Shown here: in pieces, positions 50,370 to 62,677 of the stretch
Layout of the letters: every line of letters starts with the position of its first letter
How positions within the stretch are numbered: the stretch's first letter is position 1
Assembly: GCA_914767715.1 (NCBI GenBank)
Contig: OU612069.1
Coordinates: 16,055,387 to 16,119,386, forward strand
Length of the DNA stretch: 64,000 bases
From: Membranipora membranacea
Lineage: Eukaryota; Bryozoa; Gymnolaemata; Cheilostomatida; Membraniporidae
Direction: 5' to 3'
Made by a program: the position numbers and the translations under genes
Notes under the pieces: generated by a model
Database searches by the model: none
Told to the model about the DNA's origin: nothing
What the model saw: the letters and a program-made list of their open reading frames with translations, nothing else

Positions 50370-50784
50370 GTATATGCCAATAAGAGTGTATATATATATA
50401 CACTTTTAATGGCATATATCTATACACGAATATATATATATATATAGATTCAAATCTGTGCTTTTAAGTGTCATCTGTGTGTATTTGGCCCCAACTAAGT
50501 GTCACTCAAAAATAAGGAGTCATTTTATATGACCCACAAAAAAATCTTGTCTTAAATCCTCTTAAATAATCATGTTGGGCATCCTTAACCCAATAGTAAT
50601 TAATGGTAGATAAAATAGCCTGACATGGTCGGACAACTCCAATGCAAAGATATGCCCTACACACTGATAGCCACTATATATATATATATATATATACATA
50701 TATGAATCACTCATTGTCCAGGGTTTTTATGGGTACAATAGTGGGATATATAATATATGACACTTTATTGCACAAATGTGTTTG

Positions 50785-50815
<31 letters not shown>

Positions 50816-51558
50816 GAAATGAGCAGTAGTCAACCTTTTTATGGAAAGTAATAGAAGCCAAATGGTCTCTTTTACCAGCATTGAGGCTAAATCAAATTCA
50901 GTGAGATGGTTGTTTTGTGTTGATGACCTTGTGTGAGTGTCCATTGGTTCATAATATATGAAAACATTTCAAACTAATTTTTTTAATTACCCAAGATAAG
51001 ACCCTGCAATGAGTACTGTAACAGTTTGCAGTAAGAATAAACAAGTGTGCTTACACAGCCCTACTTATAGGGCAGGGCCGTAGTGTAAAAGAGAATCGTA
51101 GGGGAGGCAAAATTCCCTGAGAGAATGAAGTAACACCAAGTTGGGTTTGTAAGCTCCTCCGAGACCCAAGAACTACGGGCCTGTAGGGTGAATATCCCCC
51201 TCTGCGGAAACACAATGTTGGCAATGACGGGCAAGAATTCAGGATCATTTCCCGTCACAAACCATCCAAGCCCAAGGGTGCCCATCAAAAAGGGCGATCA
51301 AATAATATCTACCGTAAAGAAATGAAATGAAAACTTCAATCTCCTACCAAGATTGTATGATAATAGAATATTACCTAAAACTGAGCCATTACGTATATTA
51401 CAGTTGAAGTTATATGGAAGTTCAGTTGTTTGAGCAGTGGTGCCTTCATGATCAACTGCCATAGTAACACACTCCCCGTCTAATTGCGCTCCAAGCTGGT
51501 AAGCGAAGGCACCGCTAAGTAGAGCACAGAGCTGGAGGATGGTCTGAAGTCCTGCCAT
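49524..51558 (-). CDS. R4: secreted Reeler-domain protein with Gly-Ala-Gln repeat tail
   Basis: Three exons (51375-51558, 49970-50198, 49524-49728; phases 1 and 2) give 618 bases and 205 residues. The start MAGLQTILQLCALLSGAFA is a signal peptide; an in-frame upstream ATG at 51585 is possible. Domain landmarks: GECVTMAVDHEG, YNFNC, GFQGLLVQVRDGND, CTNSVVTHV, RQC and ITLVQDLRTYWEQQ. After VDVTPAPQRGPGG the tail is GQGQGQGGAGGAGG with further GGA units, ending VRPGK. The tail has collagen-like Gly spacing but few prolines, so a triple helix is doubtful; a flexible or aggregating matrix tail is more likely. A good TATA box lies close upstream. The core exon is nearly the same length and sequence as that of R5. 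Confidence 0.87.
50340..50820. repeat. TA-rich microsatellites in R4 intron 1
   Basis: Runs of (TA)n at about 50340-50365, 50391-50405, 50430-50447, 50673-50700 and 50786-50812. The word 'tatgccaataa-agtgtatata' repeats around 50326-50400. Similar runs lie at 63603-63650 in the matching position near R5. Confidence 0.7.
51073..51184 (+). mobile_element. MITE-like element (GCCGTAGTT family), internally deleted
   Basis: Both tips are present (CAGGGCCGTAGTGTAAAAG and AAGAACTACGGGCCTG), plus CGTAGGGGAGGCAAAA, but the copy is only 112 bp. It lies in intron 1 of R4. Confidence 0.6.
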
Positions 51559-51590
51559 GTCGACTGAATGCAGAATGATGTGCAACAGAC

Positions 51591-51600
51591 ACTTTTATAG
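51591..51600 (-). promoter_or_regulatory. TATA box of R4
   Basis: CTATAAAAGT on the minus strand lies 33-42 bp upstream of the ATG at 51558. Transcription starting 25-30 bp downstream would leave a 5' UTR of only about 5-15 bases, and the ATG at 51585 would then not be transcribed. Confidence 0.5.
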
Positions 51601-54107
51601 TCCTTACTTCTTGCATAATCAAATAGATCAGACAGCTTACAGACCTGCCAAACCCGACCCCATTGTTTGACATGATGCAAATTTTGACCTTACTATCAGT
51701 TTTGTGTCTGTCTGTGTCTAGAAAATGATGATTATATCACTAGTTGTTTTATCATTGCTATCAATAATGCATCAATATCGATATCAATGATTCTATATTA
51801 TATCCAGGCCATGACAGACAAAGGTTCATGCAATCGTTTTAACAGATTTCAAGGCAAGGATGCCTCATGATGACACGGCATTGCTAGTAAAATTAATGAA
51901 CAGAGATAACAGTCATCTTATTTTGATGGCTCTGCATTCCCCATTGTTATGAAATGAATGAATAAAAAAGAAAATTATTATTTGATATGAACGTTATGAA
52001 TAAATAAGTAGATATAATATTGATACAGATATTATACAGATGTATCAAGTGACTCATGAAATAATCAATGTTTACCAAGCATCATCATATATTTATACTA
52101 ATTTGTATTCATGTTGTCATGATTGATCATCATATGATAGTGCCATTTAATTGTATGACGTTGGTCTTTACTTTGGATATACTTTGGACTTACTAGGATA
52201 TGCTGCTACATACTGACTTCTGCTGGTGTATAATAACAATAACAATGAAGCATATCATGTAAATACTGTGGAGACATAAGTCAGATTGTTACTCATGACA
52301 TAATGTCCCTGTGCTATTAACTAATTGCTATGATTTTACCTGCTTATAAAAAGAGAATCACTCATTTTGAATCAATTTGACTAAAAAGATGTTAAAAAAT
52401 AAAGAGATTATCTGGTATCAGAAGAACCCCACAGTGGTGAAATCACATATCAATGACTGCTGTCATGTTAATTTGAAGCATTTCTTTATTCTTACGTATC
52501 ATTACCGATCCACATGGATAAGCTTCGTTAAGATGATGACATTAAGTCTTAGTTGTGGTGTTGGCGAGGAGTTTGACCAGTTCAAAGTGGATTGGATTAG
52601 TGCTAAAATCCAAAAAGTGAGCTTCCAATGCACTCCATATACAGTATCAGTGTAGTTCAGAGAAACTGTTAGGAGAGAAAAAAATTAAAATTCTATAATC
52701 TTTTAATAATGTAGTCAAACATTATTAATATCTAATAAATAATATATAATTATCTGATAAGTAATTAAGAGCTATCAGTTAAAGGTGTTGTTAATAAGTC
52801 AAATGTGTTTGAACAGGATTGGCAGCAGAACTAAGTCATGTGTGTATTGCAGACTATCAATACTTTTCCATTGGCCTTTTAAACTTGATCTAAGCCAAGC
52901 TGAGTTGAAAATCGCACATTGGAGACAACAATCTGACTGTGCTCAGACCAAAGGCTGAGATTTCCTTTGCGCTTTGGGAAGAATAATTCATCCTTTTCTG
53001 TCTCAAGTTGTCATGAAATATTGAGTCTTAAGGTAATAGGAGGCAGAGAACTTTTGATCGTCTGGTCAAGAATATCAATCAAGACAAAAACACCTCATTT
53101 CTTGTGCTAATTCTGATGAATTTCTGAATATACATAGAAAGCTTGGCGGTCTAGCTGTAGAGTAATAAAACCAAATTACAAGAACAACAAACAAAAATCT
53201 TGATTTCTCAATCGATTTTTATCAGCCACTAATATCTGATATTGTCAATCATGTTCAATAGCATAAAGCAATACCTACTCTCCATCTTTGAAGTCTTGAA
53301 ATTTTTGTGCATGTATGGAATTGTTTTTTATGAGGTCAACAAATTATGATTTTATTTTGTTTTAACATACTAATATGGAAATCCAAATAAAAATGTGTAA
53401 TAACAATCAGTGCGAATTTAGGATCGCGGAAGACCTCTGCTTTATTTCTGCCTGCTGCAGATTAATTTGAATTATTCTTATATCAGCGGAATTTTAGACA
53501 TGCTATTGTGAGAATCCTTGTATAACTTGTAAAATCTCACGTTATGCTCCTGCAATGATTTCAGTGGTAGACAGGGTTCAAATTAATAGAATATCAATTG
53601 GCTGCAATGAATTCTAAATCTCATCAAAATAACAGGCTTAATTTGATGTCAACCCATGGATTATAATAATTCCTCTACATCGCTTCTGCGTCTGCTATCT
53701 AACAACAATCAAAGCAGCCATATGAAATAGCTGTGATTTTCTAATTAATAAAGGCTTCAAGGACAATATTTTTCGCATCGTAACTGTTTATGATTGAAGT
53801 CAGAAACCAGCTAGATACCAGTTATGTGATTTGTTGCCCGTCAACCCTGAACAAGATCAGATGATCTGAAATCTTGTTAAATCAATTCTAAGCTATTCAC
53901 TTACAATATGGCTTGATGTGTAAATTTGACTCTCAGCATAGTTTTTTCTGGTCAAGTATAGAGGAAAATGAACAGAACAGAATACACGCACAGACATTGA
54001 TAAAGATTTAAGGGTCCTTAGACAATTCTGATCTAGCATCTGTTTGTATTAAACCGATCAGACTACATGATATACCGTAGGACATATATGCTTCTGAGCG
54101 GAGTGTT

Positions 54108-56000
54108 TCACTCATATCTCCTGGGCTAATTGCTTATTTTGGTACTGCAAGAGCTTAGTAGCGTAGCTACCTAATCTGCTTATTTCAGTCTCCATGTTAA
54201 AATTGAGCATTGAGTATAACAGTATAGTCCGGTGGCAGCCCCCTTCCATCTTAGCACTTCCATCTACAATGTTCGGTGGATAGGGTTTGACAGTTGCTTC
54301 CAGTAGATTTTTTATGCTGATCGCAATGGTAATATTGTACCTTAAACTAGGTTGCATAATAGGCGGCTAATTGCCAAAAGCTCTGCCGGCCAAAGGGAAA
54401 GTGATCAAAAGAGAACAAAAATATCCAAAATCTTAAAGAGCGTGTCAAAATTAATGGATCTAATTTGCAGGGATCTGCTATCATATATAGCCAAAATGCA
54501 GCAAACAACGGTTGCGATAGCCTCTCATTAGAAAAAAAGCCCTTTTTAATTTTGCTGCCGCCTCGAAAACTGACTTCAAATGCTTGACAGATCTGTTTTT
54601 TGTAATGGTTGTGTTTAATATTGACCGTCCCATGCATAACACCATTTTTCAATGCTCTCAGTGTGACGTTTTTCAAATGGTACATATTTTTATGTTTTCA
54701 TTATAGTTTGATAAAAATAGTTTTGTATGGTTATGGGGCGTGTATGGTAAAAATTAACTCCTTCAAGTATCATCAAAAAGTGCAGGACGCAAAAAATATA
54801 TATTTGGTCACCGATGGTATCACTACAACACCATCATTAAAAAATCAGATCTCTAATTATTACTTTTGAAGCAGGCAACAAAACTGAAAAGTTGTTTCGC
54901 TTTAATGATGATTTTAAACAGGTGATATAATGGGGTATTAGATAAGATAAGATTTTATTGACACTCTCGCAGAAACCATGGGGTTTATAATGGAGTAGCT
55001 GTTAAAAGAAAAAGGGAAACCAATTCAAAAATATTATGTTGTTGCCAACCGTTGTTGGCTGCATCACAGCTATTTTTGACAGCAGTCCCGTGAGAACTTG
55101 TATATCCACTAAATACGACATGTTCTTTATGATTTTGAATGTTTTCAAAACATATCAACATTTTTTGATCAATTTTGCTGGCAGCATTTTTGGCAATTAG
55201 CTGAAAATTGTGCAACTTAGTGTAAGGTACAACATTATCATTGCAATCAGCATGAAACACTCTACCAGAAACAACTGTCAAAAACGATCCACCCATAATT
55301 GTTACGAAGTTGCAGATCTAGCCACATTTAGCATAGGCTGACATCATACTAGTAGTAATAACATGCTTTCAGCTAGCATTTCACTCATAACTTCTGGACT
55401 AATTGGCCCACTACCCCTTTACTTTACATTGTAACCATCTTTAATATCTCCTTTTACATAATGTAAATTCAAGAATATATTCATAACTTCCTGAATAAAA
55501 AACGGATATAAACTGCTCCTCAACATTTTTTTGGCTCCCTGCAGGCCATATAACTTGTCATTATGTTATTTCAGTCTAAAGAAAATATTGGCAGTTGTGA
55601 TAATAGCTATCATGGTAGTCCATATGCAAGCCTATACTCAAAAGTGGATAGAAGTGAAACTTCATGTACAAAATTTGGTGGATATAGATTAACCAATGCG
55701 AGGTAGTTCATTGGTCTTACAGTAAGTTTTTGGTAGATAGTCTCATGCTGATCGCAATGGTAACTAATAATTTACCTAACACAATGTTGAACAATAAGCG
55801 GCTTATTGCCGAAAATGAATGACCATGTCAGAATTAGTGTATGAAAAAGTTTTTGTGAATGAATAGCCGAGTAACTGCTTGAAGCGGTTGCAGTACCCCA
55901 TTTTATCACCTTTGCATAATCATCATTAGCGTGAAACTACTTTTTAAATTTTGCTGCCGCCTGGAAAACTGGCTTCAGATGTTCTGTTAGATCTGATTTT
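54108..56000. repeat. Repeat family: two direct copies and one inverted fragment
   Basis: The direct copies share CACTCATA, ATGCTGATCGCAATGGTAA, AATTTTGCTGCCGCCT-GAAAACTG and AGATCTG (54108-54620 and 55375-56000). The fragment 54867-54945 is the reverse complement of 55885-55975 (ATAATGGGGTA against TACCCCATT, and GTTGTTTCGCTTTAATGATGA). Probably a decayed transposable element. Confidence 0.5.
54985..55296 (-). CDS. Unrecognised ORF inside the repeat cluster
   Basis: A 103-codon frame starts MGGSFLTVVSGRVFHADC and contains LICFENIQNHKEHVVFSGY. Just upstream, an acceptor-like GGCTAG is followed by the open codons ICNFVTI, so it may be an internal exon. Its composition is protein-like, not low-complexity. 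It lies between copies of a repeat family, so it may be a transposable-element remnant. I cannot assign a function. Confidence 0.25.
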   Translation of the reverse strand: MGGSFLTVVSGRVFHADCNDNVVPYTKLHNFQLIAKNAASKIDQKMLICFENIQNHKEHVVFSGYTSSHGTAVKNSCDAANNGWQQHNIFELVSLFLLTATPL

Positions 56001-57429
56001 TTTATGCTTGACTTGTATTCACCCTCCTATCGAATTAACTCATAGTTATTGCTCAAAGAGATTAATACAAGGCAAGTTAATATGAGCTGTTACAAGATGA
56101 TGATTTTTGGTTTCCGTTCCTCCTGTGAATCTATAGAAACATTAATTTAGTGCTCATATAATAGATGCACTGAAATTGAATGATAGTATAACATCTGGTT
56201 GCTCTAAATATCTGTTGCATAATCCTGCAGCATCTAAATAGCTATAACAGATGAATCAAAATCCTATCAGAATAACTGCCTTTGCTTCCTTTATCACGTT
56301 GTTTGACATGGCTACAGTACGATGGTCAATGATGCAAACCAGGTGATCATTGCTAACTGATTTTTTTGAAGATAGTATCCAACCTACTTGCGTTGTCGTG
56401 AGAGGTATCATTAAAATGATAAGTCCGTGACACAGGAATGTCTACAGCATAGAGAACAAGGGGGTAAATATGATACGTTTGCTTGTTGGGAATTCCTAAG
56501 GAAAACGGAAAGGAATTTTTTGAACAATTTTATTCATTTGTTTCATTTTTTATTATTTGTCAGGTTTCAATAACTGTAACATTCAAAAGTGAAAATAATT
56601 TACTTTTATAATAAATTAATTTAGTTTTACTGCAGACCCAAATAAATTTTCAAGCAAAACCTTTCAATTTTCTTGAGGCTTTTTAGCAAAGTACCTTAAC
56701 GTGTCATCAAGGAGTATTTCAAGGTCAATAGGATTTGCTGTAGGTCCTTTTGCTGTTTTATTTTATTTGAAATTGTTTAAATTGTTTGCTCCACAGATTA
56801 CTTAACAAAAGATGTATATCCATAGAAAAGACTTTAGCCAGTGAGCCATTAGCTTCTAGTTTTGAAAGCCTTGATTATTGAAGCGTTGCAATAGAAATAA
56901 CATCTTAGCCATTGTGAAAAAAATCATGTACTGCCAGTCGCCTTAGATCGGTCAGTTCGAACAGCTGATAAAACCTTGGTTTGCATTTTAATTAGCATGA
57001 CATTGCGCTTCAATGATACTGTCCTAAGCTGATGTACGTATGTAAGAGGATTAATGTGTCAATGAGAATGTTATTGAGCAACGCAGAAGTTGTAACAACA
57101 GTAAGCATGTTACAACCTGTCTCTTATCAGCTTTGTTCTTGCGATCATCACATTAAAAATATATTAATCAAAATGACCTAGACGCTCTGTAAAATGCCAA
57201 ATAATGAAAATACATCAAATGTCAATCAAATATCATTATATGAAATTTGCCAGACTAATCAAAAGACATCATTGATTAATTGATGGCTTCATTTAGATCA
57301 ACAAAGATTTACACTTGTTATAAAATATTAAATTGTGTTTTGATCGAGGTAGATGATGTTTCAATACTAGCCAACCATCTTTCATAACACCACACAATTG
57401 TTTTTATCGTTGTCATCCTGACGCAAGTT

Positions 57430-57858
57430 TTGCATTGTGTTATCGGGATCGATTTTTGGTTGGACAGACGGAGGATTTATATATTGTTCAGGACGAGTAT
57501 TCTCTTGTCGTCTAGGCCTATTATTTTGACATCAGAAGATCGGCTTATGGTGTGTTGCTGGTGGCACCTTTATGTTTGGCAGATAAGATGGTACCTTTGT
57601 TGTCTAGTCTTCCTATTCGATATCAGGCTGATGTCCTGTTGTATTATTTGGGTTGGTTTTCATTTACTCTGGTGGCACGGGGCCTTACATCATTGTATAA
57701 TTGTGAAAAGCTATTTAAAAATGTTTTTACTAAAAATCAAGCAACCACTTGGTAGTTACAGGACTGTTTTACTTTGGCACACTGTCTGGAGCACACTTGT
57801 TTCTCTCCTACCTCTTGGTGGCTGTCTACTCGAAACTAAAGTGGTTAGTGCTCTCTAA
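57430..57858 (+). CDS. Unrecognised overlapping ORFs, possibly decayed coding sequence
   Basis: Two frames are open at once: 142 codons from 57430 (Trp/Cys/His-rich, unlikely real) and, in another frame, 57552-57755. The second reads MLLVAPLCLADKMVPLLSSL at its N-terminus, and upstream of it the same frame runs to a stop near 57518. The second frame looks more protein-like. A pseudogene or mobile-element remnant is possible; no motif is recognised. Confidence 0.15.
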   Translation: MHCVIGIDFWLDRRRIYILFRTSILLSSRPIILTSEDRLMVCCWWHLYVWQIRWYLCCLVFLFDIRLMSCCIIWVGFHLLWWHGALHHCIIVKSYLKMFLLKIKQPLGSYRTVLLWHTVWSTLVSLLPLGGCLLETKVVSAL

Positions 57859-59995
57859 ATATTACCATGATATCAAAGATTGTATATTGAACCTCTGAAG
57901 TTACTTAAACTTGACTCAGTTAGCTCCATTGAGGGTGTTCTGTCCGACCAGTTTCACAGCAGTCAGTACTCTCTATGCAAGTCAAATGCAAAATTTGGAG
58001 GAAATTTGGCTAAGCAAAAGAGCACATAACCCACCACTGTGACCACTAGATTCAGAGAAGATCAACTATTTTAGCAGAAAGTGAACTCTGCCCCTTCCCC
58101 TTCACCATATATCTGTTGAACAGTAGATCACTGCAGTGTTCCAATGTTGTTTATGAGTGCATTGATGTCATTTTGACTCATTATTCAATGCATGGAAACA
58201 ATCAAGATATGCAATATTCGCAATGTTCGTATTAGTCATGTGCATTCACATCGTATATTGTTTGAATGGTAAGGTTATTCTTCAGTTCATTCGATAGGAT
58301 GCAAACGATCATTAGAAGCACCGAAACAACTTAGTATAAAATTGTATAAAATTCATTGATCTTCAAAAACGATAATAAAATTGACTCGATTGTGTCCACA
58401 GAGACAGGCCACCTTCATTCAGAATAATCTACACCAGATGTAGACATAGAAGCATATGAGCACATGTTATTTGGGGGTCCAATAGCAGGACACCAGATTA
58501 AGTTTTGAGCTCAGTATTGTGTTCCAGCAAGGCAGTGCAGTGAAATGAGGATAGAACAGCCTATGCATTGGAATATGTACCCTGATGGACCGCCAATCAG
58601 ATTCATGATTCAAAATATTTGTTAAAATCAAGGGAGGACTACTCGCAAGGATAACAATATTTAGAATTTAAAAACTCCAATTTAGTTATGATAATTTGCT
58701 TGTCTCCCAAATCTTTTGAGGAAAATAACCAGGATCAACGTACTATACTATAATTAATCCTCTGGCATTATATTTGAGCTCATAATCAACCTTTTCTTCT
58801 CACACAGGAAATGTTTCTTATTTAGAAGGTCAATTCAAAGCTTGTAAAATTTTAAATGTTGCTTATTGTGATGTATGAATTGGTGAATACTGGTGTAAAG
58901 ACCAAGCAATGCATCAGATTGCAATGAAAAGAGAGCAAGAGGCTCAACCAGAGTTTATTCGTGTAGGCTGCTAAGATTCTTGACTTTTAGCGAAACTGTG
59001 TGTGTTGTCTGCAAACTGGTTGCATAAGTCTGCTGTTATACCCTTGTATTTAATTATAAGACTAGCCCCATTAATTTATTTTTTTCATGTCAGTAATTTT
59101 CTTGCTGTAACAAAAATACAATAAAAGAAGAGGCGAAATTGTGATACCGACATATTCCACTTCCCAAGTGGATACAACAGGCGGAGATGAAATTTTTTAC
59201 ATCATGATCAAAAAGCAGCTGGATTCCTACAGATGTGTTTTATCCGCATTTATCAGCGGTTGATGATTTTAAAATTTGCTAGGGCTTTAAATGAGTATGA
59301 AGTGTGACCTTCAAAAGACTGGTCTAGACTGGGATTCAGTTCAACAACTTGAAGTTGTGTACTCAGGTGGATGTGCTGATTTGTTGTTGTTGACAACTCC
59401 ACACAATAAAAACCAAAACTCATTAGCCATTCAAAACAAAGCCACACCACAAGCACATGGGTCCAATCAGAAATGCACAATACTGGTAAATGAGTTGATA
59501 ACACCACACAATCAATATCACAGACAAGGCCGTAATCCCGGGCTACACCTGATCAAAAACTAACGTGAGGGAGGTTCCGGATTTCATTACCCCTCTCTTC
59601 TCCAGGGTTTCACCCTGAATTCACCTTACCAATATGGTGCCTCAGCCAGAATAACTTCAACCAAACCAAATATCCAAAACTCATAACCTCTCTAAAATCA
59701 CACGCACAACTCACTGCATAATTACAAAATCACAACTATACTGTTCTATTAGTAGTAATAAAAGAACCATGGGCGACAATCACTACAACTTTTAATTATT
59801 TACCAATGATCACATATGATCAAGTCCATCCCTTTCACATTTTAAGAGATTTTCCAGATTAAATTTCTCATCAATTATGCATTAACATCTTTGTGACTTT
59901 ATTTTTGTCTTTTCATTTTTTGAGTATTCTGTAAGCCATTCTCAACAAATGAGTTTTATCCAAAATAAGGTTCACATACATTTCTATATAATATA

Positions 59996-60340
59996 GTTTG
60001 GCTCTGCGGTAAGCACGTCTGCCAGTTGACCAGTCCGGTGTGGGTTTGAATCCCATCTAGTAAAAAGAATTGTTATGACTTTGACTGATCACATTGTCCC
60101 TTCGGATCAGGACTCAAAATAATTGAGGTCTTCTGTATGTACAACAAAAGCGTGGATGCATATAAAAGAACCCTCTTGTATGGTACAGCTCTATACAGGA
60201 GGACGCTGTCACCAACCACTGCAGCTACAACCTTATAGCGATGTGCTTCATGCTAGGTTAAGGCTGTCGGTGGTTGAAGAGTGGCACTAATTACTTGCAC
60301 TTCCAAAGCCAGCACATCAGTGCCAGTCATTGTCAACCCG
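59996..60340 (+). mobile_element. tRNA-headed SINE-like element, fourth type
   Basis: The head GGCTCTGCGGTAAGCACG (A-box-like) is followed about 30 bases later by GTGGGTTTGAATCCCATC (strong B box). The body contains AAAAGAACCCTCTTGTATGG and ends before a (TA)n run at 60356-60378, which may be its tail. On the plus strand. Confidence 0.6.
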
Positions 60341-60974
60341 GACAAACAACATTATTATATATATATATATATATATAATACCCTATTCTATAGATAGTAT
60401 GATCAAACCACTTCTCTTCCTGCACAAAGGACAACACAACACCCAAGTTGCATCAGGTTAAAGACCAACTGCCAGAGAATTGAAAGAATTGCTTCACAAA
60501 TAGATAATGACTCCTGTGCGAGAGTTATAAATCTATATTTATCTACTATTAATGTTATGATACCAACCCTGCCCGTGTCGGACATTTTATATATTGTTGG
60601 AAATCTAATCAAACACAGTTTCTGAAAATATTGGTATCACGTCATGAAATTGTGCTATTTTGATGAAAAGCAGAATGACTGTCTTTGAGGAGGATTTTTT
60701 AGGACTATGTGGTATGTGGGAAAGGAGAAGGCGATTCTGGCGCAATATTCCACTAGGAGTTCTGCAACATAAGTCAAGTAAGTCATGTGGTACATATACA
60801 TTGGTTCATATCGGTCTTCCAACTGAAGAGAAAAACCTCTCTACAGTTCTCTGAACAGGGAGGGGAGGGGGAGTATCTCCAGAATAATTCATCAGCTTTC
60901 TATGAATGTTTTATGACAGGGCATTTCAGAGACAACTACTTTATAACCTATTCTGAGCTATTGATATGCTTATT

Positions 60975-61189
60975 CAGTGCCGTAGTTTAGAAAAATTATG
61001 GTGGGGGGGCAAAAATCTGAGGCATGTCATGTCCAAAGCGTTACTAAGAGGAGTGCTCTTCCAAAGCAGTTTAAGACATCCCAAAGGAGCCGAGTGAGCC
61101 ATGGATTATTCAGTTACAATTTTGTTAGGCCACTTTATTTACCTCCCTAGGGGAGGTAGTGCCTCCCTACCTCAACTAGAACTACGAGG
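60975..61189 (+). mobile_element. MITE-like element (GCCGTAGTT family)
   Basis: CAGTGCCGTAGTTTAG at the left, CTAGGGGAGGTAGTGCCTCC and CTAGAACTACGAGG at the right, with CATGGATTATTCAGTTA inside. Full length and moderately diverged. Confidence 0.65.
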
Positions 61190-62677
61190 TTTGTGGGTCA
61201 TTCGGTCATTGGAACAGTTATTGGTAGTGATCAACAAAGTGTCAAATCTAATAATTGCTAATTGATCAAAATCAGTAGGGATATTATCGACTATTTCCTC
61301 GTAGTGAATGAGGAAAGCTGAGATGTCAGTTATACAATTTATCAACAGACATGAGGTTGTGTTGTACAAATTCATGGGTACACATTACTATAGGAGAAGA
61401 ACTTACTGCTGCTCGTGTCTTGGCTCTGCCTGCTTTATCCTTGATAAAGAGACCGAGCCGTTTGATTTTAGAAAGCAGAACTTGCTTGAGGACCTCATAG
61501 CCACATCTAAATTGATAATAATTTTAGGATCTTTTGAGGTGCCCTTAATCTCAAGTTCTGATTTCAGTTTTAGGGCGCTACTAACCTTTTACTGTATAGC
61601 TTTGAGTCTGTCTAGGTAATATGGTAGCGGACGGTCTTGGTCCTGAGACCCAATGATATCATTAGTTGATGTTTCACTTCTCTGATGACTTTTTTTATTG
61701 CTGCTTGCCAACACAAAGTCACGACCAATTTGTTGTATAATATCATTCGAGTATTATCCAAATAAAGTTCATAATATAATATATGTTTATTTATATAATT
61801 TCTTGTAATAGTTTTGGTTGTTGTCATCCATATTGAACTATTGTTGAAATTATGGGTGTGCCTTTGTAAACAGAGGGTACACACACTTGCTTACGATATG
61901 AAATGTCTGTCTGTCATTTGCCTTTCGATTTTGTCTCGCTATCTTAGCATGACAGTTTAAAATTATGTGAGTAATGATTTAATATTATTTGTAAAAAGTT
62001 CAAGAAAACCTCACCGATAATGAGAAGTTAAATATGTCGAAAAGAATGATTCAATTACATATAAGCTGCGTGTATATCATAATTATTCTGCTTTTCTTGA
62101 TATTAAATTTATTTAAGGTATTGATGAGGAATTGTCAAACTAAATGATTCCATTAGTTAAATAATTATGAATATAAGCTTGTGTGTATATCATAATTCTT
62201 TGAGCATTTTTCTTAATATGCAGTTTATTTGAGGTTTTGATATGGAGTGGTTTTTTGAATTTGAGATTTGCTAGGGCACAAAAGTAAAAACCACAGAAGT
62301 CGAATTCATAATCAGAATCACTGTAATTGGAACTTTTTGAACCCTACCAATCGAAGGGAAATAGAAACAATTTGAAATTAGAATGACACTTCTTCAAATA
62401 GCTGTCTCTTTCAATTTGATTTTGCGCTTCTTTCCTTATTTCTAATTTCAAATTGCTTCTATTTCGGAGTAGAACGAAAGCTTATTCTTGATGATGTAAT
62501 ATCGATGAATCTCTGTGCAGTCCTGGTTGTTAGCAAAGGTACTTCCATAGATCGTTGAGAAGGCAGTCTTTACTATTTCTCTGCTCCACCTGGAAGGGTC
62601 TTGCAGCTTCTACTTGGCCTTGACTTCAAGGCCCCTCTAGCCCTTCAGGACCCCTTGGCTGTCCAGGCCCACCCTAC

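Larger units (their letters stand above)
51601..62600. other. Gene-poor interval between R4 and R5
   Basis: About 11 kb without a convincing spliced gene. It contains a repeat family in both orientations at 54108-54620, 54867-54945 and 55375-56000, an unrecognised ORF (54985-55296), overlapping ORFs at 57430-57858, a tRNA-headed element (59996-60340), a (TA)n run (60356-60378) and a MITE-like copy (60975-61189). The rest is AT-rich sequence in which I see nothing definite. Confidence 0.4.

Noticed and set aside
59253-59563. Overlapping ORFs of 84-90 codons on both strands
   Set aside because: Complementary frames of the same stretch with no start context, splice partner or motif.
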